NCBI RefSeq assembly: GCF_020216685.1
Contig: NZ_JAIWNS010000079.1
Span: 1 to 14,228, forward strand
Length of the DNA: 14,228 nt
Origin: Methanospirillum hungatei
GTDB taxonomy: Archaea; Halobacteriota; Methanomicrobia; Methanomicrobiales; Methanospirillaceae
Direction of reading: 5' to 3'
Shown here: piece by piece, positions 1-7,722 of the stretch
Layout: each line of letters begins with the position of its first letter
Numbering within the stretch: the first letter of the stretch is position 1
Notes under the pieces: generated by a model
The model's input: the letters and a program-made list of their open reading frames with translations, nothing else
Databases searched by the model: none
Told to the model about the DNA's origin: nothing
Translations under genes and position numbers: made by a program

Positions 1-83
1 TCACATCCACTGAAGTAGTCGACACGGAAAGTGGAAAAACCCACGTATCATCAATTGAAATAATCCTGATCTCCAGAAAATAA
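1..83 (+). CDS. 3' end of an unidentified gene (partial)
   Basis: The frame beginning at base 3 stays open from the left edge to a TAA at 81-83 and gives about 26 residues, ending in a hydrophobic, strand-like stretch (SSIEIILISRK). The codons resemble those of the following genes, and the reading direction matches the next two genes. It is therefore probably the C-terminus of a gene lying mostly outside the window. Nothing in so short a tail identifies a family. The 60 bases that follow it are AT-rich and contain a T-rich stretch (cttttctttct) that could help end its transcript. The open frame could also be chance, since it is only 26 codons long. Confidence 0.45.
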   Translation, partial: TSTEVVDTESGKTHVSSIEIILISRK

Positions 84-143
84 ACAACATCCCTTTTCTT
101 TCTGACAAAAGAATTTAAGCAGCTATTGCTAAACCTTTTAAGA

Positions 144-581
144 ATGAAGATCGGTCTGGTGATGCTGATCGGGTGCTTCCTGATCCTGGTGTCCCAGTCA
201 TACGCCGCCACCCCTGATTCAGAAGGGTACCTTCGTATTGAGTCAGTTACGATATCATTGATGCCCGGGTATGCCGACGTTCACGTGGAATACGAGTTGG
301 AAGATGCATTCAGGGTTCTTGCATTTATGTTTGGGGAAAATGATATCAAATCCAGGCTTCTGCAAAAACTTGCCTTCTCCAATGTAAGCGTACTCTCGAT
401 GAACTATACGGCAGCAGACCTGCAGGTGTATGATGTTCAGCCGGTTTATGGCGACGGACTGTACTGGTTCCCGGCCCACAGGTTCGGATGTGAGATTCCG
501 GAGGTCGTGATCAGCACCAATCTGTCAACGGAAAGGTATGAGAATATCAGTGCCCTGGAGAACGGGATTGTATATTACTAA
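144..581 (+). CDS. Small exported protein of unknown function
   Basis: No family is recognised. The ATG at 144 gives 145 residues. It begins with a short positively charged start (MK) and a hydrophobic core of about 15 residues, ending near SQSYAAT, which fits a cleaved signal peptide or an N-terminal anchor. The remainder looks like a compact soluble domain on the outside of the cell. It alternates strands and ends in a Tyr/Asn-rich segment with three possible N-glycosylation sequons (NVS, NYT, NLS). A TTG at 126 in the same frame would add six residues (MLNLLR). I prefer the ATG because it puts the lysine right at the start of the signal sequence, but neither start has a clear ribosome binding site. 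The marC-like gene starts 18 bases after the stop, so the two are probably cotranscribed. Confidence 0.72.
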   Translation: MKIGLVMLIGCFLILVSQSYAATPDSEGYLRIESVTISLMPGYADVHVEYELEDAFRVLAFMFGENDIKSRLLQKLAFSNVSVLSMNYTAADLQVYDVQPVYGDGLYWFPAHRFGCEIPEVVISTNLSTERYENISALENGIVYY

Positions 582-599
582 TACATCCAAACAAGTACC

Positions 600-1259
600 A
601 TGGCACCAGATCTCATCAGTTTCTCTCTTTTCGCCCTTTCATCCATCCTCATCGTGGTAAATCCTCTTGGTGCCCTGCTGGTGTATAACTCCATCACTGA
701 GTTCATGGATTCCAAAGACAAACGCAGGGTGGCAGCCTACGGGTGTCGTATCGCAGGAGTGGTACTCATATTCTTCACCCTGTTCGGCTCATCCCTCCTG
801 TCACTCTTTGGGATAACCATCAGTGCTTTTACCGTCGCCGGCGGGGTCCTGCTGTTTGGTATTGGTATGGAGATGGTGTATGCACGGACCTCACGGGCAA
901 AGGTAACGGCAACGGAGAAGTATGAGAGCATCGATGCCGAGGACATCTCATCCATGCCCCTTGCATTTCCGATGATATCAGGACCCGGGACCATCACAAC
1001 GGTAATAGTCCTCTCTCAGGATACCCCGATTTTTTCTGAACCGGTGGAACTTGGGATCATCCTGGGCTCAGTGATCGTGACTATTCTCATCACCTATATC
1101 GTCCTGATATCCTCTGACCAGATAACAAAACGGATCGGTCAGCGTGAATACCGGGTTGTCAACCGTCTGATGGGGATTATGCTCATGGCCATCGCAGTTC
1201 AGTTTATCATCAACGGAATCTCGCAGGCATTTCCGATGCTGACCGGTTCAGCAATCTGA
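600..1259 (+). CDS. MarC family integral membrane protein
   Basis: This 219-residue protein matches the MarC/UPF0056 family in length and layout. It has about six transmembrane segments arranged as two similar halves. The first half carries the NPLG signature (residues 22-25) in the first membrane segment, followed by ITISAFTVAGGVLLFGIGM. The second half opens with the conserved PLAFPMISGPGTITT stretch near residues 121-135. The cytoplasmic loop between the halves is charged (RTSRAKVTATEKYES). The molecular role of MarC proteins is unsettled: the early link to multiple antibiotic resistance in E. coli was not upheld, and no substrate is known. The gene follows the exported-protein gene by 18 bases. 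It converges on hypC with a 20-base gap holding a short T-run (1263-1268). Confidence 0.93.
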   Translation: MAPDLISFSLFALSSILIVVNPLGALLVYNSITEFMDSKDKRRVAAYGCRIAGVVLIFFTLFGSSLLSLFGITISAFTVAGGVLLFGIGMEMVYARTSRAKVTATEKYESIDAEDISSMPLAFPMISGPGTITTVIVLSQDTPIFSEPVELGIILGSVIVTILITYIVLISSDQITKRIGQREYRVVNRLMGIMLMAIAVQFIINGISQAFPMLTGSAI

Positions 1260-1279
1260 ACCATTTTTAAAAACGGGTT

Positions 1280-1507
1280 TTATGCTTCTTCCATTGCTGC
1301 ATAGCACTGCCTGAAGAGTTCCCTGGTTTCAAGAGCCTCATCCCGGTTCACCTTCTGGATGGCAAACCCCACATGAACAAGGACAAAATCTCCAACCGAA
1401 ACGTCCACAAGGTCAATGCGGATGTCCTGTTTCAGGCTTCCAAAATCAACAAGAGCGGTATTGTCATCACGAATCTCAAGAATTTCTGCAGGAATTGCAA
1501 TACACAT
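1280..1507 (-). CDS. hypC: HypC/HybG/HupF family hydrogenase maturation chaperone
   Basis: HypC is a small chaperone that, with HypD, builds the Fe(CN)2CO group of [NiFe] hydrogenases and delivers it to the large subunit. In methanogens the likely clients are the F420-reducing, heterodisulfide-linked and membrane-bound hydrogenases. The 75-residue product has the invariant N-terminal MC (Cys2 is the residue that binds iron and HypD), the MCIAIPA start, a VDFG strand near residues 20-23, and the typical GDFVLVHVGFAIQKV segment (39-53) with a conserved histidine at 45. The C-terminal tail is acidic and alpha-helical, as usual. The ATG at 1507 is fixed by the Cys2 requirement. No hypD, hypE or hydrogenase gene lies within the window, so this copy stands alone. 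It is transcribed divergently from the DUF523 gene across a 97-base spacer. Confidence 0.95.
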   Translation of the reverse strand: MCIAIPAEILEIRDDNTALVDFGSLKQDIRIDLVDVSVGDFVLVHVGFAIQKVNRDEALETRELFRQCYAAMEEA

Positions 1508-1570
1508 ATCGGTTAATCCTCTTCTCCGGGGATTATCGTACCCGGTTTATGATCAGTTTGTATCCGTATC

Positions 1571-1578
1571 CTATATAC
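1571..1578 (+). promoter_or_regulatory. Candidate TATA box for the DUF523/DUF1722 gene
   Basis: The sequence ctatatac lies 27-34 bases before the ATG at 1605. With the usual archaeal spacing of about 25 bases from TATA box to transcription start, transcription would begin very close to the start codon and leave a very short leader. That agrees with the absence of a good Shine-Dalgarno sequence directly before this gene. The box is nearly symmetrical (tatata), so it could also serve hypC on the other strand, 64 bases from its start. Assigned by eye only. Confidence 0.35.
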
Positions 1579-1604
1579 CTGTGTGAAGGGTATGTATCTT
1601 TGGT

Positions 1605-2591
1605 ATGCAGAAAAAAAGGACCTTTCAAAAGCCCGTAATTGTGATCAGCCGGTGTATCGAGCATGATCCGGTCAGGTATAACGGGGATATGATTTCAAGT
1701 TCCGAAGTTGCCGCGATGAAACCATATGTCACCTTCATCCCGGTATGTCCGGAGGTTGAGATAGGACTGGGGATTCCCCGCAGCAGCATCAGGATAGTCA
1801 GAACAAAGGAGGGAGACCGGCTTATACAGCCCACCACCAATGAAGACCTGACTGACCGCATGAACACATTTACCGAGGGATTTATAAAGAGTCTCACATC
1901 CGTTGACGGGTTTATCCTGAAAAACAAATCCCCGACATCAGGTATCTCCAATGTGAACATCTACCCGTCGGTTGGAAAATCAGCTGCCATTGAAAAAGGA
2001 CCAGGATTTTTCGGAGGAAAGATCCTTGAGACGTTCCCTGATTATCCGATTGAAGATGAGGGGCGGATACGAAATCAGAGAATCCGCGAACATTTCCTGA
2101 CCAGAATATTCATGCTGGCAGATCTCCGGAACGTCGAGTCAGCCGGAACAATGGCAGCGCTTGCAAGGTTTCATTCGGAAAATAAACTCCTTCTCATGGC
2201 ATACAACCAGAGCAGGCTCAGGGAACTTGGAAGGATAGTCGCAAACTCTGACAGGAAAAGACCTGATGAGGTCATGAAAGAGTACCGCCGCGCCCTCCTT
2301 GCAGCAACCCGGCTCCCTCCCCGGTATACCTCACACATTAATGTATTACATCACTCGTTTGGATATATCAGTGATAATCTGAATCCTGATGAGAAGGCAT
2401 TCTTCCTTGACCGGATTGAAGCATACCGGGAGGGACGACTTCCCTTATCTGCCGTCAGGATGATTCTCCAGACCTGGCTCCTTTCGCATACATCAGATTA
2501 TCTGAAAAATCAGACCTGGTTTGCACCATATCCGGACGGGCTTGTGATTCTTCCTGCCGATGAACTGGAACGGGGACGGAATATGTATTGA
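1605..2591 (+). CDS. DUF523-DUF1722 (YbgA-type) two-domain protein
   Basis: The 328-residue protein joins two known domains. Residues 10-150 are DUF523, with the SRC motif (Cys17) followed by a conserved Gly (NG, 26-27), and PVCPEVEIGLGIPR (Cys48). DUF523 includes the thiouracil desulfidase TudS, whose [4Fe-4S] cluster is held by three cysteines. Residues 180-310 are DUF1722, recognised by the helical LARFHSENKLLLMAYNQ segment, the VMKEYRRAL helix and a Y..YR.G..P motif. The third cluster cysteine normally lies in a motif of the type K(S/N)(R/K)SPSCG. Here it reads KNKSPTSG (residues 106-113), so Ser112 replaces the cysteine. The protein has only two cysteines in all. It may hold a site-differentiated cluster, another cofactor, or none. 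The function of the two-domain form is unknown; roles in sulfur handling or DNA photorepair have been suggested for relatives. It converges on the FHA gene, with 11 bases between the stop codons. Confidence 0.88.
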   Translation: MQKKRTFQKPVIVISRCIEHDPVRYNGDMISSSEVAAMKPYVTFIPVCPEVEIGLGIPRSSIRIVRTKEGDRLIQPTTNEDLTDRMNTFTEGFIKSLTSVDGFILKNKSPTSGISNVNIYPSVGKSAAIEKGPGFFGGKILETFPDYPIEDEGRIRNQRIREHFLTRIFMLADLRNVESAGTMAALARFHSENKLLLMAYNQSRLRELGRIVANSDRKRPDEVMKEYRRALLAATRLPPRYTSHINVLHHSFGYISDNLNPDEKAFFLDRIEAYREGRLPLSAVRMILQTWLLSHTSDYLKNQTWFAPYPDGLVILPADELERGRNMY

Positions 2592-2602
2592 TGGAGAGGG
2601 TT

Positions 2603-3103
2603 TTACATCGTCTGTACCATAAAGGTGCAGTTTGATGAGAAAGAGATGGAATCCCCATCTTTTACCTCATACCATTTATCTGGAGAGATCTTTTTTCCCT
2701 GGATATAGGTGCCGTTTGTCGAGTTTTCATCCCTGACCAGCCACTTCCCGTTAAAATATTTGAACGTTGCATGCTGCCGGGATACGCCGTTATATTGCTG
2801 AAGAAGAGTCCTGCCTACTGCATCCCTGCCAACGGTATCCCCATGATGAACTGTTATTGTGGCTCCCGGAGACATTGAAAGCGTGAGAGGGGTGACCTCT
2901 CTGATAGTCCTCCCCTCATCAAACCCGATATTGGCAAACCGTCTGTCAGGCGGTTTTTTTACAATCCCTTTTCCTTCTATCTGCCGGATGGTCTTTCGTT
3001 CAACCGGCTTTTTCCCTGAGATGTCTGAAAAACACCGCATACAGATCATCTCAGTCGCAGGATTTGCCATCCCACATGTATCACAAATTTTTTGAAGCAC
3101 CAT
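2603..3103 (-). CDS. Zinc-ribbon FHA domain protein (phosphothreonine reader)
   Basis: From the ATG at 3103 this is 166 residues. Residues 6-25 form a small zinc ribbon with two CxxC pairs (Cys7/10 and Cys21/24). A basic linker rich in Lys and Arg follows. Residues 72-166 are an FHA domain, which binds phosphothreonine peptides. The conserved binding residues are all present: GR at 92-93, SxxH as S108..H111, and the NSTNGT loop at 127-132. The same frame is open back to an ATG at 3157, but the extra 18 residues would overlap the AAA gene by 38 bases. Starting at 3103 puts the zinc ribbon right at the N-terminus and leaves a normal 16-base gap, so I prefer it. It is the last gene of the cassette. 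It would read phosphorylation written by the neighbouring kinase and could dock the AAA protein; that link is inferred from position. Confidence 0.9.
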   Translation of the reverse strand: MVLQKICDTCGMANPATEMICMRCFSDISGKKPVERKTIRQIEGKGIVKKPPDRRFANIGFDEGRTIREVTPLTLSMSPGATITVHHGDTVGRDAVGRTLLQQYNGVSRQHATFKYFNGKWLVRDENSTNGTYIQGKKISPDKWYEVKDGDSISFSSNCTFMVQTM

Positions 3104-3119
3104 AATTACATCCGGGCAT

Positions 3120-4913
3120 TCACACCCTGGAGAGGCTGACCTCCCATCCTGATTCACTATCTGAAATATGAGTTATTATTACTTTTTCTTCCGGAGTAAA
3201 AGTTTCTTTAATAAGAACCCTGGAGAGGGGGTGAATGAGCATGGCCTCAACCCGCTGGCCGATACTGATACCTCCCCTGCTCAGGTCCTGACAGCAGTAT
3301 TCTTCCACCATCTCCCTGACAGAGGGGCTTATCATGAGGTTAATCGTGAACATCAGTGAGATCTTCTCAAATATCCTTGTGAGCATGGCATCGAGAACCA
3401 GTTTTGCCGCATCAGGCTGGATACTGCGGAAGATGATGGTATTTCCCCTGATGAACCGTGAGAAATCAAGATTCTTCTTCTCTTCAAAGAAGAGGGTGAT
3501 ACTCTCACTCGCCGTCCGTTCACGGGCCATGTACTCCTTGTTGGTCTCTTCTTCACTGTGCGAGTGCTGGTATGCATTCGGACAACACCCGGAGAGACGG
3601 AGGGTGCAGATGATAAAGCATCCGGAAAAACTGATGAGCATCCCGTCGTCGGTGATTATCTGCCCGTCCCGGATGATGGAAGATATGAGTCTTAATACAT
3701 CAGAATGCGCTGATTCAATATTTTCAAAGAGCACAATTGAGTACGGATTTTGTTTGATTTTTCCAAGAAAACTGCCATTATCCATCGAGGAGAACGACAG
3801 CATCCGCATACATGCATCATCATCCGAGTAATCACTCATATTCAGCAAGATCATATCACGGTCCGGACCAAGGAGTAGGTCCTTTAATGCACTTGCCAGA
3901 GTTGTCTTTCCTACTCCCTCATGCCCTGCCAGAAGGACAAATCCCCGTGGCTGGGAGATCTCAGGAGGATACTGAGAATAGGAAAGACCAAGGTAGGCCT
4001 GGTTTAACAGATTGCATACCCGTTTTATGGCATGTTTCTGCCCAAAGACGCGGGCGCCAAGAAACTGTGCAGCCTCTTCTATCTTCTTTTTGTCAACCGT
4101 CTTCCAGAAATTATCTGCAATACCGGATGAATACTGAACAACAGCCTCATGAAGATCGGATACTGACAAAATCTCACGTCGCACCAGGGAGATCAGGGAG
4201 ACTATCTCATTTGCCTGAAGATCATGAGTTCTTTTCACCAGCAACGAGAGTGATTCCTTCTTTTCAGGCTCCTTTTGAGATTCGAACTGGGGAACATTCT
4301 TCGTCAGCGATTCAAGCAGGGCACGACGAGTGTCAAGGTCTGGCCGTGGGACGACAATCTGCCTGACCCTGGTATTATCACGGGTATACCAGGAGGGCAA
4401 AGAGGCATCCCGGTCATGAATCCAGATAAGAAGGTTAAACCTTGGATAAGAACTCCCGGCCAGAAGTCTTGGCTCTGCATTCTGACAGGTACAGAACAGG
4501 TTAAAGAAGAATTTGTCAGAGGCGGCATAGCGTTCGTCATGCCGGGTAATCTGGTTCAGAATTATGGCAGAGTACGCGGTCCGGTTATCCACACTCTTTT
4601 GTAAAATTTCAACGGTCCTCTCAAGTGAGGGAGGCCCGGTCTTCTCCACCGACAACACATCTCCCAAGATGGCATGAATCGTATCAGGATCCCCATGCAG
4701 ATGCGAAAATCCCACGAATGGTTCAAGCCCCAGGATGATATCATACCCCTCCTTGACCAGGATGGTACGGATATAATCTTTAAGCCTCAATGTAGTGAGA
4801 TTGCCATCTATCTCAACCGGATACACATCCAGGATGTTACCGGTAAATGTAAACTGCGGGGTTACCGAGAGAAATCTGACAAATTCCGTAGTCCATTTCG
4901 GTAGGCTGAACAT
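3120..4913 (-). CDS. Clp/HSP100-like tandem AAA protein with degenerate ATPase motifs
   Basis: The 597-residue protein (ATG at 4913) has two AAA-like modules. Residues 1-215 resemble an AAA module without a P-loop: they keep a Walker-B-like strand (YSAIILNQ), a sensor-like strand (FNLLIWIHDRD) and the VPRPDLDTRRALL end typical of AAA D1 domains. Residues 283-580 are clearly of the ClpB/ClpC D2 type: RVFGQKHAI, a full Walker A GHEGVGKT (330-337), the LLNMSDYSD strand, NPYSIVLFENIESAH, and the C-terminal small domain. The Walker B acidic pair, normally Asp-Glu, is Glu397-Asn398. The sensor 1 Asn is not evident, and the sensor 2 GAR motif reads GIS. ATP binding looks likely, but fast hydrolysis is doubtful. 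There is no Clp N-domain, ClpP loop or M-domain. A TTG at 4958 would extend it, but the perfect Shine-Dalgarno fixes the ATG. Its position between kinase and FHA genes suggests a phosphorylation-controlled remodeller or scaffold. Confidence 0.88.
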   Translation of the reverse strand: MFSLPKWTTEFVRFLSVTPQFTFTGNILDVYPVEIDGNLTTLRLKDYIRTILVKEGYDIILGLEPFVGFSHLHGDPDTIHAILGDVLSVEKTGPPSLERTVEILQKSVDNRTAYSAIILNQITRHDERYAASDKFFFNLFCTCQNAEPRLLAGSSYPRFNLLIWIHDRDASLPSWYTRDNTRVRQIVVPRPDLDTRRALLESLTKNVPQFESQKEPEKKESLSLLVKRTHDLQANEIVSLISLVRREILSVSDLHEAVVQYSSGIADNFWKTVDKKKIEEAAQFLGARVFGQKHAIKRVCNLLNQAYLGLSYSQYPPEISQPRGFVLLAGHEGVGKTTLASALKDLLLGPDRDMILLNMSDYSDDDACMRMLSFSSMDNGSFLGKIKQNPYSIVLFENIESAHSDVLRLISSIIRDGQIITDDGMLISFSGCFIICTLRLSGCCPNAYQHSHSEEETNKEYMARERTASESITLFFEEKKNLDFSRFIRGNTIIFRSIQPDAAKLVLDAMLTRIFEKISLMFTINLMISPSVREMVEEYCCQDLSRGGISIGQRVEAMLIHPLSRVLIKETFTPEEKVIITHISDSESGWEVSLSRV

Positions 4914-5095
4914 GTGGGTCACCTGAAGATTTCCTGAGATATTTCGGCATGATACCAATTACCGGATGATGAAAAGAAATTCCCAGTACTGAAGATAGTA
5001 TCTCCCTGACATTTGAAGCTTATTATACTCTCCTCATTATCTTCATACCAGGGACACCAGGAACAGGGATGAAAAGATGATGTACAGAAAAATCC
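4914..5095 (-). other. 182-base spacer inside the signalling cassette
   Basis: This is the only long gap in the cassette; the others are 38 bases or less, or overlaps. Just after the kinase stop the minus strand has a T5 run (ggatttttc). Further on lies a TATA-like gagtataataagc (plus 5018-5030), about 105 bases before the AAA start. A 10-base direct repeat (gatgaaaaga on the plus strand) occurs at 4968-4977 and 5068-5077, exactly 100 bases apart. These could mean that the AAA and FHA genes also have their own promoter. No open frame longer than a few codons with a good start was seen. Confidence 0.4.
4919..4924 (-). promoter_or_regulatory. Ribosome binding site that fixes the AAA gene start
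   Basis: On the minus strand AGGTGA, an exact match to the archaeal anti-Shine-Dalgarno, sits 5 bases before the ATG at 4913. The alternative TTG start at 4958 has no comparable site. The shorter form is therefore the better start. Confidence 0.75.
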
Positions 5096-7684
5096 TTACT
5101 TTATTGCCAGCATTCGTTGAGCCCATTCGTTCTCAGGGTCGATAACCAGGATCTTATCCAGGTACAGCCTTGCCTCTGCTTTTGCTCCACGCTTGAGCAG
5201 AATGAAAACTTTGATTCGCAAGGCCTCAATTATCGTTTCATCCTTTTCAATAACCCCGGTGATGTATTTGTCTGCTTCTGTATAATCCCCAAGTTTCAGA
5301 TAGCACCGTGCCGCCTTGACACAGCTGTGCAGGTGGTCAGGATGATTATTACAGATATCTAAAAATGACTGTAATGCTTCAGGAACCCGTTCGATTGCAT
5401 ACAAACAATCCCCCTTGTAAAATAACGCCTTAGGAAGGCCGGGATATGCAGCAAGGATCTTATCACAGATTTCAATGGACTCCCAGTATCTCTTTTGTTT
5501 GAAATAGAGCCGCGCAAGACCGATCTGAGGTACAGGCTGGGCGATATGAGCTATCGGAACCTCTAGGTATTTCTGCTCAGCCAAGGCCGGGTTCCCGGTC
5601 TCCTCCAGATGTTCACCAGAAAGCCAGGTGATGAAGGGATCATCAGATGTCTGGATGATTTTATGTGACAGGCAAAATCCGGCCTCATGACTCCGTTTTA
5701 ATTTAAAAAGGCTTACTCCCCGCATTGCCCAACCGACAGCACCGGATTTGTCCATCTCAATCAGACGCTCTGATATCGAGAGAGCAAGGGAGAAGTTGTC
5801 CTCAAGATAATACTGGACATACTTCTCTTTCCAGAACGTTGCCGTTTCATTCCAGGGATCAGACGAGATGGAGAACAGGTTCTTTTCATACTCTCTGGTC
5901 AGGGCGGTGTAAAACCTGAACCTGGTCAGGCCTTTTCTCTTATTAAAAAGGAGCGTAAGAACCCTGATGTCTAGGTTGTAGGCCTTCTTCAAAAGAAGTT
6001 TTCCAGACTTTTCATCCTGCAGTTCTTCAAATGCAGAGGCAAGGGCAACAAGGAGATCAGGCTCAATCACCTGGGCGGCCAGGGCATGTTTTGCAGCGGC
6101 TATCATGTCCTTCTTACATTCATCAGCATCTGATTTCGCAGACAATTTTATGAAATTCTGATAGATGGAGACGATAGCAATTACTGACTTGGCACTCCAT
6201 TCAGTCGGGATTCCGGCAAGCTCGCGTTCATGCAGAATTTTTGCATACTGAAACAGCCGTTTTCGTTCGGTCGTTCCCCGGGGGTTGCTCTTTATCCAGG
6301 TAAAGAGCCGCATGAAGAAGATACTTTTTACTTCCTGCTTTGTTATCTCCAGGAATTTTGTGTACATCTCCTCAATCTCACCGGAGAAGAGCATGATGAT
6401 GATCCGCTCCTCATTCTCATCCTGTTCTCTGTTCAGAGACCTGCCTAAAAACCAGACAATATTCGTGATATCAATGACTTTTCCAAAAAGAGTAAAGGGA
6501 ATGTCCCGGTTCAGTTCTGCTGCAATGTAGAGGAGCCGCTCATCTTCGTTCGGATAGGTTTCGATATACTTGGAGATGGTGACCGCCTTATTGTACTGTT
6601 CGGTCGCCTCAAGCCATCTGAGCAGGTATCCCCGGCCGATATGCCGCTTTGCATCCTCCCAGGAGACCGGGTCACCGATAAAGGCATACATCAGGTCATG
6701 GAGACTGTAGTAATTCTCATCATGAAACTCATATGGCTTTGAGATACCCATCCTGCCGGTATGCTCTTCCTCATAATAGACCGGGATATTCCGCTTCCCC
6801 GACAGCCAGAGCGAGACCTCCCGTTTCCCCCACCTCTTCTTGGGATTCCTGGTCAAAAGTCCTTTGAGCAGAATAAGGCGATCAGGATTTATCTGCTCAG
6901 AGAGGATAATGCCCCGGGATGCCAGCGTTGAGAGGATGAGATTATGATTCAGCCCGTCGAATGGATGCTTCTTCTCAGTCAGCTCAAGAGCGATGACCCC
7001 AAGAGCCCAGTAATCACTCTCCCTTCCGACCACATTTCCAAGTTGCTCCGGGGCCCAGTACATAGGGGTTCCCTTTGTCGTGGTGATATGCCGGGAGAGT
7101 TCGCTGTCAAGTAAGGTTGAGATACCAAAATCGGTGAGGATCAGGTTGAGTGGTCTGAGCTCACGGATCAGGATATTTGATGGTTTTAAGTCAAGGTGCA
7201 GGACATTATTTTTATGCAGGGTGTCAAGACCGAATGCTATCTCTTCTATGATGGCCTTAAAGGTGCTATTATTGATGGACTGTTTCTGGACCAGGTCGCG
7301 AAGTGATCCATACCTGGCATATTCCAGGATCTCATACCACCGTTCTGAATCCTCATCAAAACCGTAATCGATGATCTTGATAAGATTCTTCGGGTTCCGC
7401 AGTGAGATATGACTGACCTGATCCAGCACGTCAATCTTTGGTTCAATTCCGAGCCGGTAATGTTTCAGGATATAATAGACCCGGTCTTTTTGGATAAGCC
7501 AGATGTCAGCTTCCCCGCCGGTTGCCGGAAACTGTTTCATGATCCGGTACGTTCTGAAATACCGCTGGGATTCAGACCCGGCTATTTCAGGTTCTGTGGG
7601 ATTGGAAGGTTCTGACTGTGCTGACAGCCCGTCCCGTAAGGTTCTGCCTCTTTTTTCCGGACTATCAACATCTTCCGGTATCAT
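5096..7684 (-). CDS. Hanks-type Ser/Thr protein kinase with long TPR tail
   Basis: The 862-residue protein starts with about 40 disordered residues. A protein kinase domain follows (46-310): glycine loop ATGGEADIWL (54-63), the VAIK-type lysine K74, the catalytic loop HLDLKPSN (163-170, base D165, K167, N170), DFG at 185-187, a TTT cluster (201-203) in the activation loop, then GTPMYWAPE (205-213) and the SDYWALGV helix. All catalytic residues are present, but the HRD arginine is Leu164, making it a non-RD kinase. Residues 330-450 (YYSLHDLMYAF, a WEDAKRHI helix, RGYLLRWL) form a helical region that I cannot name. The rest is helical with clear TPR-like pairs from about 650 to the end (AVGWAMRGVSLFK, KALFYKGDCLY, HSCVKAARCYLKLGDY). 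No membrane segment is seen, so it is cytoplasmic. GGAG lies 6-8 bases before the ATG at 7684, 38 bases after the previous stop. The TPRs probably bring substrates, such as the neighbouring proteins. Confidence 0.95.
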   Translation of the reverse strand: MIPEDVDSPEKRGRTLRDGLSAQSEPSNPTEPEIAGSESQRYFRTYRIMKQFPATGGEADIWLIQKDRVYYILKHYRLGIEPKIDVLDQVSHISLRNPKNLIKIIDYGFDEDSERWYEILEYARYGSLRDLVQKQSINNSTFKAIIEEIAFGLDTLHKNNVLHLDLKPSNILIRELRPLNLILTDFGISTLLDSELSRHITTTKGTPMYWAPEQLGNVVGRESDYWALGVIALELTEKKHPFDGLNHNLILSTLASRGIILSEQINPDRLILLKGLLTRNPKKRWGKREVSLWLSGKRNIPVYYEEEHTGRMGISKPYEFHDENYYSLHDLMYAFIGDPVSWEDAKRHIGRGYLLRWLEATEQYNKAVTISKYIETYPNEDERLLYIAAELNRDIPFTLFGKVIDITNIVWFLGRSLNREQDENEERIIIMLFSGEIEEMYTKFLEITKQEVKSIFFMRLFTWIKSNPRGTTERKRLFQYAKILHERELAGIPTEWSAKSVIAIVSIYQNFIKLSAKSDADECKKDMIAAAKHALAAQVIEPDLLVALASAFEELQDEKSGKLLLKKAYNLDIRVLTLLFNKRKGLTRFRFYTALTREYEKNLFSISSDPWNETATFWKEKYVQYYLEDNFSLALSISERLIEMDKSGAVGWAMRGVSLFKLKRSHEAGFCLSHKIIQTSDDPFITWLSGEHLEETGNPALAEQKYLEVPIAHIAQPVPQIGLARLYFKQKRYWESIEICDKILAAYPGLPKALFYKGDCLYAIERVPEALQSFLDICNNHPDHLHSCVKAARCYLKLGDYTEADKYITGVIEKDETIIEALRIKVFILLKRGAKAEARLYLDKILVIDPENEWAQRMLAIK

Positions 7685-7722
7685 ACCTGGCTCCGGATAC
7701 CATGTATAGGGAGTTTATAGAA

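Noticed and set aside
3104..3157. N-terminal extension of the FHA protein from an ATG at 3157
   Set aside because: It would overlap the AAA gene by 38 bases, adds 18 residues unlike the rest, and puts the zinc ribbon away from the terminus. The ATG at 3103 is preferred.
3334..4366. Plus-strand frames of 165 and 184 residues opposite the AAA gene
   Set aside because: Both are antisense to a gene with clear AAA motifs and show no domain of their own.
4914..4958. TTG start at 4958 for the AAA gene
   Set aside because: AGGTGA five bases before the ATG at 4913 is far better than anything before the TTG.
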